Source: Primula veris
Lineage: Eukaryota > Streptophyta > Magnoliopsida > Ericales > Primulaceae
Direction: 5' to 3'
Assembly (NCBI GenBank): GCA_963682055.1
Contig: OY821746.1
Location: 9,697,992-9,761,991, forward strand
Length of the DNA: 64,000 bases
Made by a program: the position numbers and the translations under genes. The notes under the pieces were generated by a model that saw nothing but the letters and a program-made list of their open reading frames with translations, searched no databases and was not told the DNA's origin. Numbering within the stretch: the first letter of the stretch is position 1; every line of letters begins with the position of its first letter. Of this stretch, positions 32,411-44,293 are shown one piece after another.

Positions 32411-34345
32411 ATTAAAGGTGAATATGTACTAGTTCTCATATTTACACCATCAATAAGGGGTTTAAGCTGCAAACTTTCCAAGCTAATTTAAGCACCAACT
32501 TAATTAATCCTTCCTCCTACATTCCGACATCTATTAAAACTTAACATTAAAAATACAGGTGAATATAAAGAAGAAAAACTAGTACATAAATCAATTCCAT
32601 ATCGATCTACTCATCCAATTTATTTTCCTTCAATTTTGAGAACTGGAAAAATAAGAGATTAGTTTGACCTAATATTCACAACCATTCATAGTGACAGTTG
32701 ATTGCTAGTTTTAAAACCATAAACCACATTTAAGGTACCCGTGACATTTTTGTTTTCAGCAGCCTAAACAAAACATCTTCAGCTAACAGACTGAATTAGA
32801 AAAAAGGTTATTACTTTGCTTTACGATACCTGTAGAACGTCTTGCCTATCCAGAGTCCGGACGTCATTTTCCTCATCATATTATTCCAAGTATCACATCA
32901 TGACCGCACCAGCACGCTAGCATACCATCGCAAATGAAGTGCATGTATTTATAAGTAAACCTCGCATGGTAACCCACATCTTTGAATTTGAGGGTAGAAA
33001 ACTTGTGAAACGATGATAGTTTACTCTAAAAATTTATGTTACGAGAACTGTATTGAAAGCACAAGCTGGAGAAAGAAAAAAGAGTACGATCTACAACAAT
33101 GAAAAAAAATTCAGTTGCCTGTCCATCCCCGAGAAGAATTTTTCAATTTTTCGACCAAAATTAATGATTCCAATGGTCACCTTCGATGCGTACAAATAGG
33201 TTTCAAATTTTTTATGAAAATTAGTTGAATCTGGTCAAAAAGGTCAATTCAGATATAAAATAAGATTTTTTAAAAAGGGCTGCAACTTTGAACAGTAACC
33301 ATACTTGTTTTAGGATTTACTCTAGGAGGTTGCAAGTACTAAAACCAACTAACTCAATCTTTTCACAACAAGAGGAAGACAAGAAAACAAGAACCTGGGC
33401 ACAGCAACATGCCACGAAATGAAGACTAACAGCCGAATGCTTTTTGGTTCCTGCATACTGTGTTGCATAGGATTTGCCTGCTAAATGCGCAAAAAAAATA
33501 AAAAATTATGACAAACTTACGTCAATCATTATACACATTACTTATAGAGATACCAACAAATAGCAACATACATTAAAAAGCTCATAAGTATCACTTGCGC
33601 TCCGCTCCGTCCACCTCCAGTACAGGTACCTAGCACAAAAAATGAGACAGCTATTATCAGAAACGAGAACAAATAATTTAATAAAAATACAGAACAGACG
33701 CACAAAGACATGCACTACCCAGCCCATGTGAGAACGCACGAGAAAATAACAAAAACCTGCCATTATATTTCACTACTAAGATAATCAATCATGTAAGAAG
33801 AGTGTAAGAAACATAGTTAATATAGCTCGCAGCAAAATTGTGATAAAAAATAATTACGATATAAAATACAACCATATAGATATAGATGTTTAATACTCGA
33901 AGTACCTTAGAATATATTAATAAAGGGCAAACAGGTAGACGGGCTTGCGCAATATGTGGTTGGGGAGGATCTGCATTCTCAGCCACATCCCTTCACCCAT
34001 AATCCTCAAACTCGACGACTGTCCTAAAATATAAGTATATAAATAAGCAAGTTCAAAATATAATAAAAAAACAACATAAAGGAAACTATAACAACGCAAT
34101 AGGCTACTAAATAGATAAATAAATATGAAAGGATATTAAGGGCGGGTAAACCCCATACATAAGTCTCTTCTAATCCATGCAACTTGGTTTTTCTCTTTAC
34201 AAGGATCATCCACTTGCTCCATATTATAAGCAAGTACAATCGTAAGAATTCCTTTAAATTCATAGCAAAACACGATACTGTTAAAATAAAACCGTTCCCA
34301 TTGACTAACACCAAATTGAAAAAGTCGCGATAAAAAAATCAATAT

Positions 34346-34591
34346 TGTGGAAAATAGATTTTTATTTTGTAATATTATCAGAAAATAATAGTTGTTAGTA
34401 TTAATTAAGGTTGTTGTTAGTAGGTTGTAGTATTTAGTTAGTATGTTAGCTAGTAGTTGGTGGGGGCATTTATTGTAGATTTGTATCAGCCTATATATAA
34501 GGCTACATATGTACAACTCTAAGATCAGAAAATAACACACTTGATTTTCTCTTTATTTCAATTTACTTACACCTAATTTCCTAAATCAACA
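34346..34591 (+). repeat. 5' LTR of copia element 1
   Basis: It begins TGTGGAAAAT and ends ATCAACA. A TATA-like TATATATAAGG at about 34492 probably marks its promoter. Confidence 0.92.
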
Positions 34592-34757
34592 TGGTATCAG
34601 ACCCGAATTAGGCACCTAGGCTTATTTTTTAGGTGATCTGTCTTCACCTTCTTACTGCTCAACCTCTGATCCGACGGTTGAATTTTTTATTTTATTTTCT
34701 TTATTACACAAGCCCTTCCGTGCTGTTGTTCTTTGTCGGCCTTTATTAGCAGGAGAA

Positions 34758-35588
34758 TTGCAGATTATCCAGAGTGCATATAAGCTAAATGGAAAGAATT
34801 ATCTAAAATGGTCACAGCTTAATCGCACCATACTTAAAGGAAAGGGGAAGATGCATCATCTCATAAGAACAGGGCCAAAACCAGGCAATGCTCGATTCGA
34901 AGCATGTGATGAAAAACACGATGATTATGGCATGGCTGTGGAACTCAATGAATCCTGAGATTAGTGATACATGCATGTTCTTGACCACTGCCAAGGACAT
35001 TTGGGATGCTCTTCAGCAGACATACTCCAAAGCTCAAGATGCTGCACAAGTATATGACGTGAAGGTGAAGACTATTGCTGTTAAACAAGGGTGCAAGTCT
35101 GTGACTGAATATGCGAACGAATTAAAATACCCATGGCAAGAACTTGATCATTATAGAGTGATCAAAACCCATTGTTCTGAAGATACTGCTATTTTGAAAT
35201 TTTTTATTGAACAAGATAGGATATATGATTTTCTTGTCGGACTGAATGTCGAACTTGATCAAGTGAGAGTTCAAATACTTGGTAAGCAAGAACTCCCTAG
35301 CTTAATGTAGTGGAGGCACTAGTTCGTAGTGAGGAAAGTCGAAGAGGAGTGATGCTCGAGCCACATAATTTGAATAGCTCGGCTATGGTAGCGAGTGATA
35401 CAAATAATATGACTACAAAAGAAGAAGAAACATTGATCTCTGAAAGACCTGATCAATCACGATTCCAGAATCGGGACAACAAAGATAACATGTATTGTAC
35501 TTTTTGTAAGAGAACACGCCATACTCGAGATCGGTGTTGGAAGCTCCACGGAAAACCTCAAAGTCGAGAATCGGGACAAAAGAGCTGA
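34758..35588 (+). pseudogene. copia element 1 gag (two frameshifts)
   Basis: It starts with the retrotran_gag N-terminus LNGKNYLKWSQ, continues in a second frame AWLWNSMNPEISD, AKDIWDALQQTYS, SVTEYANELK and FLVGLNVELDQVR. A third frame holds the zinc knuckle CTFCKRTRHTRDRC (CX2CX4HX4C). The capsid-nucleocapsid organisation is complete but split into three frames. Confidence 0.88.
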
Positions 35589-35687
35589 CATATAAGAAAC
35601 AATGGCCAGGCCCATATAGCTACAACTAAACAAAATGATGCAACAGTACAAGAGACATTCGCTTTTAACCAAGAGGAGATCGAAAAG

Positions 35688-36656
35688 TTGAGATCCCTTA
35701 TTGGCAACCTTGATAAGTCTTCAGGTAGTTGTTCATTGGCATATACAGGTGAGTTTCCTATCTCCATTGGATTAAGTATCTCAGATAAATTATTTTCCGA
35801 TTCATGGATCTTAGACTCCGGAGCTACAGACCACATGACCCATTTATCACATATTTTTTGCAAATATACACCATGTTCAAGTAATAGAAAAGTAGACACG
35901 GCAAATGGTTCTTTAACTACTGCAGCAGGTGTAGGAGATGTCAAAATCAACCCATTTTTTATGTTAAAAAATGTTCTTCATGTTCCTAAATTATCTACTA
36001 ATCTTATTTCTGTCCAAAAGCTCACTCGAGATTTAAACTGTACTGTTGTTTTTTTATCATAATCAATGTGTGTTTCAGGAAAAGCATTCGAGGAGGACGA
36101 TTGGACATGCTAAAGAACAGGACGGCCCCTACTACATTGAATCGCTTAACAATTTAAACATCAACAAGAGCAATTTATCGACTTCCTTTGTTTCTGAATG
36201 TTTGTCATCCAATAAAGAAAAAGTTTGGATTCATCATTGTCGACTAGGACATCCATCATTTAGAATTATCAAAATTTTGTTTCCCTCATTATTTGAAAAT
36301 TTAGAAGTTCAGAATTTTCATTGTGAAGTGTGTGAACTGCTAAACACAAACGTGTTTCGTTTCCAATTAATGATAAAAGAAGTTCTACTCTTTTTTACCT
36401 TATGAATGATATTTGGGGTCCATCTACTAACCCTAATGTTTCTGTAGCACGTTGGTTTGTGTCATTTATTGATGATTGTACTCGTGTTACCTGGATTTTC
36501 TTACTTAAAAATAAATCTGATGTCAGTAACGTTCTCCCTAGTTTTCACTCCATGGTAAAAAATCAATTCGTTGTCAACATCAAACGGTTTCGATTAGACA
36601 ATGCTATAGACTATCTCAACCAAGTCCTAACTCCATTTTTCAAAAAGAAGATATAA
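35688..36656 (+). pseudogene. copia element 1 protease and integrase N-part
   Basis: The protease reads SWILDSGATDHMTHLS with the catalytic DSG. The GAG_pre-integrase zinc motif is HHCRLGHPS...HCEVCEL. The integrase core has NDIWGPS (first Asp), FIDDCTRVTWIFLLK and FRLDNA (second Asp). Small frame changes separate the three parts. Confidence 0.88.
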
Positions 36657-39147
36657 TACATGAGTCGCCTTGCGTATATACCCCACAACAGAATGGGGTA
36701 GCTGAATGGAAAACGGTCACCTTCTAGAGTCAACTCGAGCCTTAATGTTTCAAAAAAATGTTCCAAAAACTTTTTGGGGAGAAACCGTTCTAACAGCCAC
36801 ACATCTTATTAATCGTTTGCCTTCTAGGATCTTAGGTTTCAAAAGTCCTATGCAAGTACTTTCTACATTCTATCCTGATTTAAGAACAACAAACAATCTT
36901 ATTCCTAGAATATTTGGATGTGTTTCTTTTGTCCATGTTCATAGTCAAAATAGAGGAAAACTTGATCCCAGGGCATTAAAATGTGTATTTGCCGGTTATT
37001 CCTCTACTCAAAAGGGGTATAAGTATTATCATCATCCGTCTAAAAAATTTTATATTTCGGTTGACGTTACCTTTAATGAAAAAAGAGTCCTACCACAACT
37101 TATCTTCAGGGGAAGAATTCCGTAATTGAAGATAAGGAAGATCGAGACTTTGTCACTCTTGATCTACTCCCATCATCCTCACTTCGTTACTCAAATTCTA
37201 ATTCTCAACCAGTTTCAACATCATCCTCGCTTCCTCCATTAACTCCAAGTCTCCAGCCTGACTCGTTTTCGTCATCTATATCCCCCTCTATAGAAGAAAA
37301 TCCAAATCCATCTCTTGATGATGTAAGATATGGAAAAGGAAAAGTTTATTCAAGGAAAAAGACGGCTATTCCTGAACTTGTGCATGTCCAGGAGTCCAAT
37401 CCGAATCTTGAGAACGAGGTAACAAGTTATAAACCGTCATTGCAAAATGAGTTTGAACCTATTGTGAATTACAATGACCAGGATTTTCCTATTGCTGTTA
37501 GAAAAGGAACTAGAGAATACACAAAACGACCCATGTATCCTCTTTCTTATTTTGTTTCATTCAAGAAATTTTCACCATCACATAAAAGTTTCCTTGTTAA
37601 CTTAAACAAAACTGCTATTCCTACCACTTTATCTGAAGCTTTATCAAATGAGAGATGGAAACAAGCTATGAATGTCGAAATGGAAGTATTAGAAAAAAAA
37701 CAAAACTTGGGATTTAGTCAAGTTGCCTGTAGGAAAGAAGGTGGTGGGTTGTCGTTGGGTTTATACAGTGAAGTATAGAGCGGACAGATCAATAGAGAGA
37801 TATAAGGTGAGACTAGTTGCCAAAAGATATACGCAAACCTAATTGATTATTTAGAAACCTTTGCCCCGGTTGCAAAAATGAACACCGGAAGAATTTTGTT
37901 GTCATTAGCGGCTAACTTAAATTGGGATTTACAGCAATTTGATGTAAAGAATGCATTTTTGCATGGAGAACTGAATGAAGGAATCTATATGGAAATTCCA
38001 CCAGGGTATGGAACTAACTTGTCTGCGCATACAATGCAGTGTGCAAGTTAAGAAAAGCCTTATACCGTTATACGGACTAAAACAGTCTCCACGGGCCTGG
38101 TTTGGCAGATTTGCGAGAGTAATGATAGCTTTGGGGTATAAACAAAGTCAAGGGGACCCTACACTGTTCATTAAACACTCTCACTCATTGGGAGTGATGG
38201 CTCTCTTGGTATATGTTGATGACATAATATTGACGGGAAATGATGATAAAGAAAGACGAATTTTAGGGAAGTGTTTGGCCAAGGAGTTTGAGATCAAGGC
38301 GCTAGGGAGACTCGAGTATTTTCTTGGAATTGAAGTGGCTCATTCTAGGCATGGTATATTTATCTCCCAACAAAAGTATGTTACCGATCTTTTAATAGAA
38401 ACCGACAAGACTGGATGCAAGCCTGCAAGTACTCCGATATATCCTAATCACAAACTTGGAGAAACAGATGAGGACATTACGATTAACAAAGAAATGTACC
38501 AACGTCTGGTAGGAAGACTCATATATTTGTCTCACACACTCCCGGATATTGCTTATGCAGTGAGTGTGATTAGTCAATTTATGCACAATCCTAAAGAAAT
38601 TCATCTACAAGCAGCTTACCGAGTGTTACATTATCTTAAAGGAACACCAGGTAAGGAAATCTTCTTTAAAAGGAAATTCATCTACAAGCAGACTATGCGG
38701 GTTCAGTTGTCGACAGGAGGTCAACTTCGAGCTACTGTACCTTTCTTGGTGGAAATCTGGTGACATGGAGAAGCAAAACAAAACGTCGTAGCACGCTCTA
38801 GTGCGGAGGCGAAATTTCTAGCAATGGCGCAGGGTGTGTGCGAGCTGCTTTGGTTAAGGATCATCTTGAATGACTTGAAGATCAAGTGTGATGGTCCAAT
38901 GAGACTCTATTGTGATAATAAGTCAGCAATCAGCATAGCACACAATCCAGTACAACATGACCGAACTAAACACATTGAGATCAATAGACATTTCATCAAA
39001 GAAAACCTGGAAAGTGGGTTGATCTCTACACCTTATGTGCCTACACATAAGCAATTTGTAGATGTGCTTACTAAGGGTTTGAGTACTTCGCCGTTTCAAA
39101 ATATCGTTTCCAAGCTAAGAATGGAAAATACATATTCACCAGCTTGA
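36657..39147 (+). pseudogene. copia element 1 integrase C-part, reverse transcriptase and RNase H
   Basis: The catalytic Glu of integrase lies in NGVAEWKNGHLLES. Reverse transcriptase has [12 protein letters not shown] (about 37940), YGLKQSPRAWF and VYVDDIILTG with the YVDD Asp pair (about 38213), then YFLGIEV and RLVGRLIYLS. RNase H has ARSSAEAKF, YCDNKSAISIAHNP and FVDVLTKGL to the end SPA at 39147. There are frameshifts near 37780 and 38760. Confidence 0.88.
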
Positions 39148-39154
39148 GGGGGAG

Positions 39155-39404
39155 TGGAAAATGTGATAAACATTTTTATTTTGTAATATTATTAGAAAAT
39201 AATAGTTGTTAGTATTAATTAAGGTTGTTGTTAGTAGGTTGTATTATTTAGTTAGTGTGTTAGCTAGTAGTTGGTGGGGGCATTTATTGTAGCATTGTAT
39301 CAGCCTATATATAAGGCTACATATGTATAACTCTAAGATCAGAAAATAATACACTTGATTTTATCTTTATTTCCAATACTTACACCTAATTTCCTAAATC
39401 AACA
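39155..39404 (+). repeat. 3' LTR of copia element 1
   Basis: It is a near-identical partner of 34346-34591. Its first bases read GTGGAAAATGTG directly after the polypurine tract, so one or two 5' bases are lost. Confidence 0.9.
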
Positions 39405-39861
39405 AATATAACAAACAAATGCATGCCGCTAATACATGCTAATGTTGTATATCCAAAAAAATAAACATGTTGCTCGATTCAAATTTACCTCCATAACGTC
39501 AAGACCATGTAATCAAATAGCTTAAGTCAAGACCCATTACCGTGTCACCCATATCTTGAACACTTTTAGCACAGCATATTTTACTTTCTCTCCTCCATCC
39601 ACACCCGGTACAAGTACAGGTACAATGCACATATATATGAGGCAAAAGTTATCTTGAGAACAAAAACATGAATGAAAACACAGGACGCAAGCATAAAGAC
39701 AACATGTACTGCCTACCCGTAATATCTATTTATTATATAAAAATTATATTAACCATGACCCTAAACATGTTCCAAGATGAATCACCCATCCCACACTAAC
39801 ATGCCAAAGAAAATCATAACACTCATAATAGCCTTGTTATAAAAATTAATAATAAAAATAG

Positions 39862-40023
39862 AGTTAAATATTGCAGAGAGAATAAATGTGGTGTTGTACC
39901 CAAATGATACACCCATATAAACTATATTAGAAACAAGTCAAATTAGAGATTTATATCTTAGGTCCAAAAGTAAATAGTAAATAACTCAAAAGGACAAATA
40001 CTAAATATGACTATATTCTAACA
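39862..40023 (-). repeat. 3' LTR of copia element 2
   Basis: It matches 44132-44293 with a few differences, such as ATAGTCATAT versus AGTCATAT near the start. Confidence 0.92.
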
Positions 40024-40045
40024 CCCCCACTCAAGCTGGAGCATA

Positions 40046-41341
40046 TTAATCAAATATGCCCAGCTTGGAACACAGAGATCGAAACAAAGGTCCAGATAGA
40101 GCTTTGGTCAAAATATCGCCTAACTGAGAACCGGAGCACACGTATGGGGTGCAAATTTCCTTCTTGACAATCAACTCCCGGATAAAATGACATTCAACTT
40201 TAATATGCTTCGTTCTCTCATGAAAAACTGGATTATTAGCAATAAATATAGCAGATTGGTTATCGCAAAACATAGACATTGGATCATTGATGACCACACC
40301 AAAAACACGAAGAAGAGAGCGAACCCATATCATTTCTGAAGCAGTATGAGCCATAGCACGATACTCGGCTTCAGCACTTGAGCGAGCAACAACATTTTGT
40401 TTCTCACTACGCCATGTAACAAGATTAGAACCAATAAAAGTACAATATCCAGATGTAGACCGCCTATCAGAATAGTCTCCAGCCCAATCAGCATCACTGA
40501 AGCCTGTAAGCGATAAAGAAGATGGACAATATAATAAAACACGGCCAGGAGCACCTTTTAGGTAACACAAGATCCGACAAACAGCCTCAAAATGAGGATA
40601 ACAAGGAGCATGCATGAATTTACTGACCACCCTCACTGCGTAAGTGATATTGGGGCGAGTCATTGTAAGATAAATAAGCTTCCCAACAAGGCGACGATAG
40701 CGAGCAACATCAGAAAATAACACACCAGTTTCTGCATCAAGTTTTACCGAAGAATCCATAGGCGTATCAGCAGGACGAGAACCCAATAAACCACTTTCAG
40801 ATAGAAGATCCAACACATATTTTCTTTGAGAAAGAGTAAGTCCCTTAGTAGAGCGGGATACCTTAATACCAAGGAAATACCGAAGAGCACCTAAGTCTTT
40901 AGTATGAAACGTTTGTCCTAAGTGACATTTCAAAAGAGTAATACCGTCAGCATCATCTCCGGAAATGATTATATCATCAACATAAACAATAAGAACAATA
41001 ATACACAAAGAAGTTTGTCGAATGAAGACCGAGTGATCCGAGTGAGAACGAATAAAACCATAATCAATAACGACACTACTAAATCGATCAAACCAAGCAC
41101 GAGGCGATTCTTTTAACCCATATATAGAACGACGAAGGCGACAAACAAGTTGTTCACTCCCAGATATAACGTAACCAGGCGGCTGATCCATATACACCTC
41201 TTCCTGAAGTTCACCGTGTAAGAATGCGTTTTTAATATCAAGTTGATACAAAGGCCAATTACGACTTATCGCGGCAGAAAGAATTATCCGAACTAAATTT
41301 AGACGAGCAACAGGAGAGAAAGTCTTTATAGTCAACACCAT
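40046..41341 (-). CDS. copia element 2 reverse transcriptase and RNase H (431 codons open)
   Basis: It reads [60 protein letters not shown] (catalytic Asp pair), YFLGIKV and RLVGKLIYLT. RNase H follows: FSDADWAGDYSDRRSTSGYC (first catalytic Asp), VARSSAEAEYRAMA (Glu) and FCDNQSAIFIANNP (Asp), to LGDILTKAL and the end KLGIFD. This is the best-preserved retroelement ORF in the window. The catalytic residues are intact, but it is cut from the rest of pol by the duplication described at 41181. Confidence 0.92.
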   Translation of the reverse strand: MVLTIKTFSPVARLNLVRIILSAAISRNWPLYQLDIKNAFLHGELQEEVYMDQPPGYVISGSEQLVCRLRRSIYGLKESPRAWFDRFSSVVIDYGFIRSHSDHSVFIRQTSLCIIVLIVYVDDIIISGDDADGITLLKCHLGQTFHTKDLGALRYFLGIKVSRSTKGLTLSQRKYVLDLLSESGLLGSRPADTPMDSSVKLDAETGVLFSDVARYRRLVGKLIYLTMTRPNITYAVRVVSKFMHAPCYPHFEAVCRILCYLKGAPGRVLLYCPSSLSLTGFSDADWAGDYSDRRSTSGYCTFIGSNLVTWRSEKQNVVARSSAEAEYRAMAHTASEMIWVRSLLRVFGVVINDPMSMFCDNQSAIFIANNPVFHERTKHIKVECHFIRELIVKKEICTPYVCSGSQLGDILTKALSGPLFRSLCSKLGIFD

Positions 41342-41640
41342 AAGTCTAAGTATATCCTTTAGCCACGAGACGGGCTTTCAACCGCTCAATAAAACCATCG
41401 GGCTGATCCATATACACCTCTTCCTGAAGTTCACCGTATAAGAATGCGTTTTTAATATCAAGTTGATACAAAGGCCAATTGCGACTTACCGCGACAGAAA
41501 GAAGTATCCAAACTGAATTTAGACGGGCAACAGGAGAGAAAGTCTCTCTATAGTCAACACCATAAGTCTGAGTATATCCTTTAGCCACGAGACGGGCTTT
41601 CAACCGCTCAATAGAATGGCTGATATTTGACCGTATATAC
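41181..41640 (-). repeat. 220-bp tandem duplication inside copia element 2 pol
   Basis: GGCTGATCCATATACACCTC begins at 41181 and again at 41401, and the following sequence repeats through CGGGCTTTCAACCGCTC. The period of 220 is not a multiple of three, so it shifts the reading frame between the RT N-terminus and the rest. Confidence 0.9.
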
Positions 41641-43043
41641 CCAACAATACCCAACTGTCTTTTTTTAGGTGGCAAGGCTGTAAGCTCCCATGCGTGATTT
41701 TGATGAAGAGCACTCATTTCCTCATACATAGCGAGCTTCCAACCAAAAATAGAATTTGCCTCTCTAAATGATTTTGGAACACAAATAGAAGACAATGCAC
41801 ACGTAAAAGAATGCATACACGAAGTAGGGTGATAAGAAACGAAATTGGCAATGGGATGTCGAGTACAAACACGATTAGCCTTTCATAAAGCAATAGGTAA
41901 ATCGTCAGGGTTAAGAGGAGATGGTGAAATAACAGGTATCGGAGATGATACAGGAGGCGAAGGTGCAACAGGCAGGGAAGATGTCGAGGTCGGGTCAAGT
42001 GATAAAACTTTCCAATTTTTAGACCACTTATAAACCTTTAAAACCGCTGGAGAAGAATTAATCAATAACATTAGAAGGCATTGTAAAAGGAATGGGTTCA
42101 ACAACACAAGAAGGAGGAATAGCCGACTCAATATTAGAGCTCGATATAACATCCGAAAAGAGTTGAGCACCATTAGAAGTAAAGAATGAAGTAGAGTCCA
42201 AAAATGTAACATCGGCATTCACAATGTAGCTACGAGAGTCGGAATAATAACAACGATAACCTTTTTGAGTTCGAGAGTAGCCAACAAAGACACATTTCCT
42301 GGCACGGGGAGAAAGCTTATCCTGTCCTGGATCAAGAATATGAACAAATGCAACACATCCAAAAATACGAGTAACGAAAAATGGATCAATATCAGGATAT
42401 ATGAGCAAAAAAGGAGATCGTTAGACAAAACCACAGAAGGCATACGGTTTATAAGATGACACGCAGTCAAAACAACATATCCCTAAAAATGCTTAGGAAC
42501 CTTCATATTAAAGAGCAAAGTACGAGCAACATCCAATAAATGCCTATGTTTTCGTTCAGCAACGCCGTTTTGTTGCGATGTATGTGCACAACTAGTCTGA
42601 TGAATGATCCCACGATCAACACAAAAGGATTCCATAATAGACTGAACATACTCTAATGCATTATCAGAACGAAATATCTTAATATTCTTATCGAATTGGG
42701 TGAGAATTTCATTATAAAAACGAGTCACAATAAACGGTAATTCAGTTCGATTTTTCATTAAAAACAACCAAGTCATACGAGAAAAATCAACAAGGATGAC
42801 AAAATATCGAAAACCATTATGAGCAGAAGTACGAGAAGGACCCCATATATCAGAGTGAACCAGATCAAATGGTTTAGCCTGCCTACTTACACCACGACTG
42901 GGAAATGAGCTACGATGATGTTTCCCGAGCTGGCAAGCCTCACACTCTAGAATGGAAACACGACTTAAGGTAGAGAATGACTTGTTTAAGTTTAGCCAGA
43001 GACGGATGACCAAGACGAAAATGCCACTGGAGTGGTTAAACAC
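41346..43043 (-). pseudogene. copia element 2 integrase and RT N-terminal part
   Basis: 43043-42483 is integrase: CEACQLGKHHRSSFP, HSDIWGPSRTSAHNGFRYFV (Asp), FRSDNALEYV (Asp), QQNGVAERKHRHLLDVART (Glu). It continues in other frames through FGCVAFVHI and RARKCVFVGYSRTQKGYRCY (42408-42219), a degenerate linker, and RT start NSIFGWKLAMYEEMSALHQN with SIERLKARLVAKGYTQTYGV (41816-41346). There are at least four frame changes. Confidence 0.88.
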
Positions 43044-43650
43044 TAGCGCTCAATGCTGATGAATATGTAGAAATAAAACTATTATGATCCAAATAATACA
43101 AACCATCCTTCTCATATCCTGAGCAAATCGTCTGATTTGTTTTGAGATCCCGAAAAATGCAAGACTTGGGAGTAAAAGTTACAACACAATGTAGAGATTG
43201 AGCCATCTTATTAACAGAGAGCAAGTTGAACAGAAAATCAGACACATAAAGAATGTTAGATAATGCTAAAGAAGAATGAGGGCAAAGAACACCTATTCCA
43301 GAAACCGGACAAGAAGAACCATCAGCTAAAACGATATGATAACAAATAGATTTCATATTAGAAAACAACGAGGAGTTACCTGACATATGTGAACTGGCAC
43401 CCGAGTCTAGGAGCCATGAAGTAGACGAGGATGCCACAAAAGCAACACTATCCGAGTTAGCTAATGTAACAATGGGATTAGAAAACGATGAGGTTTGTAA
43501 TATCCGTAAAAGCTCACTCAGTTGAGTAATAAGTGCATCATAAGTAATATCAACCTTTTTACCGGATCCAGACATGATTTTAATCAAACAATACCTAATA
43601 ATGACTTGAATAATCTCAACATATACGTCAAATATAACCCAAATAACCAA
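43036..43650 (-). CDS. copia element 2 residual gag end and protease
   Basis: Protease is SWLLDSGASSHMSGN (DSG), followed by VLADGSSCPVSGIGVL and the pre-integrase start. Upstream is only MSGSGKKVDITYDALITQLS, a gag tail without capsid or knuckle. Between 43650 and 44118 is untranslated leader with a GC-rich patch. Confidence 0.8.
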   Translation of the reverse strand: MVIWVIFDVYVEIIQVIIRYCLIKIMSGSGKKVDITYDALITQLSELLRILQTSSFSNPIVTLANSDSVAFVASSSTSWLLDSGASSHMSGNSSLFSNMKSICYHIVLADGSSCPVSGIGVLCPHSSLALSNILYVSDFLFNLLSVNKMAQSLHCVVTFTPKSCIFRDLKTNQTICSGYEKDGLYYLDHNSFISTYSSALSASV

Positions 43651-44131
43651 AATAAAAAAACCTCAAATAAAAATATATATATAACCACCAAACAATCTGG
43701 ACCCAAACACGATTCCAAATAGCATCCAACTTTCTATTTCAGACCATAGACTAAATAAAGCATCTTAGAATAAACCTAGATACATGTAAACACGAGCTGA
43801 GAAACTTGTTCTTTACCCACAGTCTTCAATTGAACATCGGATCAACAAATTAAATACAAAACCAGCTTACATTGCTGTAGACGAGTAGATATATAAAAAA
43901 ATCTGGCCAGAAAATATTCTACGCGCCGATAACAGCGGCGGCAGTCGCCGGAGCTCGGCCGTGCGTGGCAGTGCGTCCGACGATCAACGGGTCTGTAACT
44001 TTCAGACCTAGGTCGACTGAACAAGGGAAGAAGTAATATGGGGTTAGTTTACTGTTTCGACGTTGGGACAGTGGTGGACCAATGGTGGCAGCGGCGGAAT
44101 TAGGGATTTAAAAGAGGTGGCTCTGGTACCA

Positions 44132-44293
44132 AGTTAAATATTAAGCAGAGAGAATAAATGTGGTGTTGTACCCAAATGATACACCCATATAAACTATATT
44201 AGAAACAAGTAAAATTAGAGAATTACATCTAAGGTCCAAAAGTAAATAGTAAATAACTCAGAAGGACAAATACTAAATATGACTATTCTAACA
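44132..44293 (-). repeat. 5' LTR of copia element 2
   Basis: It ends next to the primer site TGGTACCAGAGCC. Its partner is 39862-40023. Confidence 0.92.

Larger units (their letters stand above)
34346..39404 (+). mobile_element. Complete Ty1/copia LTR retrotransposon, 5059 bp
   Basis: The left LTR is 34346-34591 and the right LTR about 39155-39404; both end CCTAAATCAACA and differ by scattered substitutions and a small indel near the start. A primer site TGGTATCAGACC (34592-34603) complements Met-tRNA. The polypurine tract is GAGGGGGAG at 39146-39154. The target duplication is AATAT at 34341-34345 and 39405-39409. A paralogous empty site with a single AATAT exists at about 49560 in array copy 1. 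The domain order gag-PR-INT-RT-RH is that of copia. Frameshifts in gag, PR-INT and RT make it non-autonomous now. Confidence 0.95.
39862..44293 (-). mobile_element. Complete Ty1/copia LTR retrotransposon, 4432 bp, gag mostly deleted
   Basis: The LTRs are 162 bp each, at 44132-44293 (5') and 39862-40023 (3'), beginning TGTTAGAATA on the minus strand. The primer site TGGTACCAGAGCC (minus) is at 44119-44131. The polypurine tract is next to 40024 (GAGTGGGGG). The target duplication is AATAG at 39857-39861 and 44294-44298. It sits in the opposite orientation to element 1 and in the same array gene. The capsid part of gag is missing, which explains the short length. Confidence 0.95.

Noticed and set aside
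33542..33763. Hydrophobic minus-strand ORFs repeated through the array (LLFFIFIDFFVPI type) as membrane proteins
   Set aside because: They run through intron-like T-rich sequence between exon patches; hydrophobicity follows from T richness.
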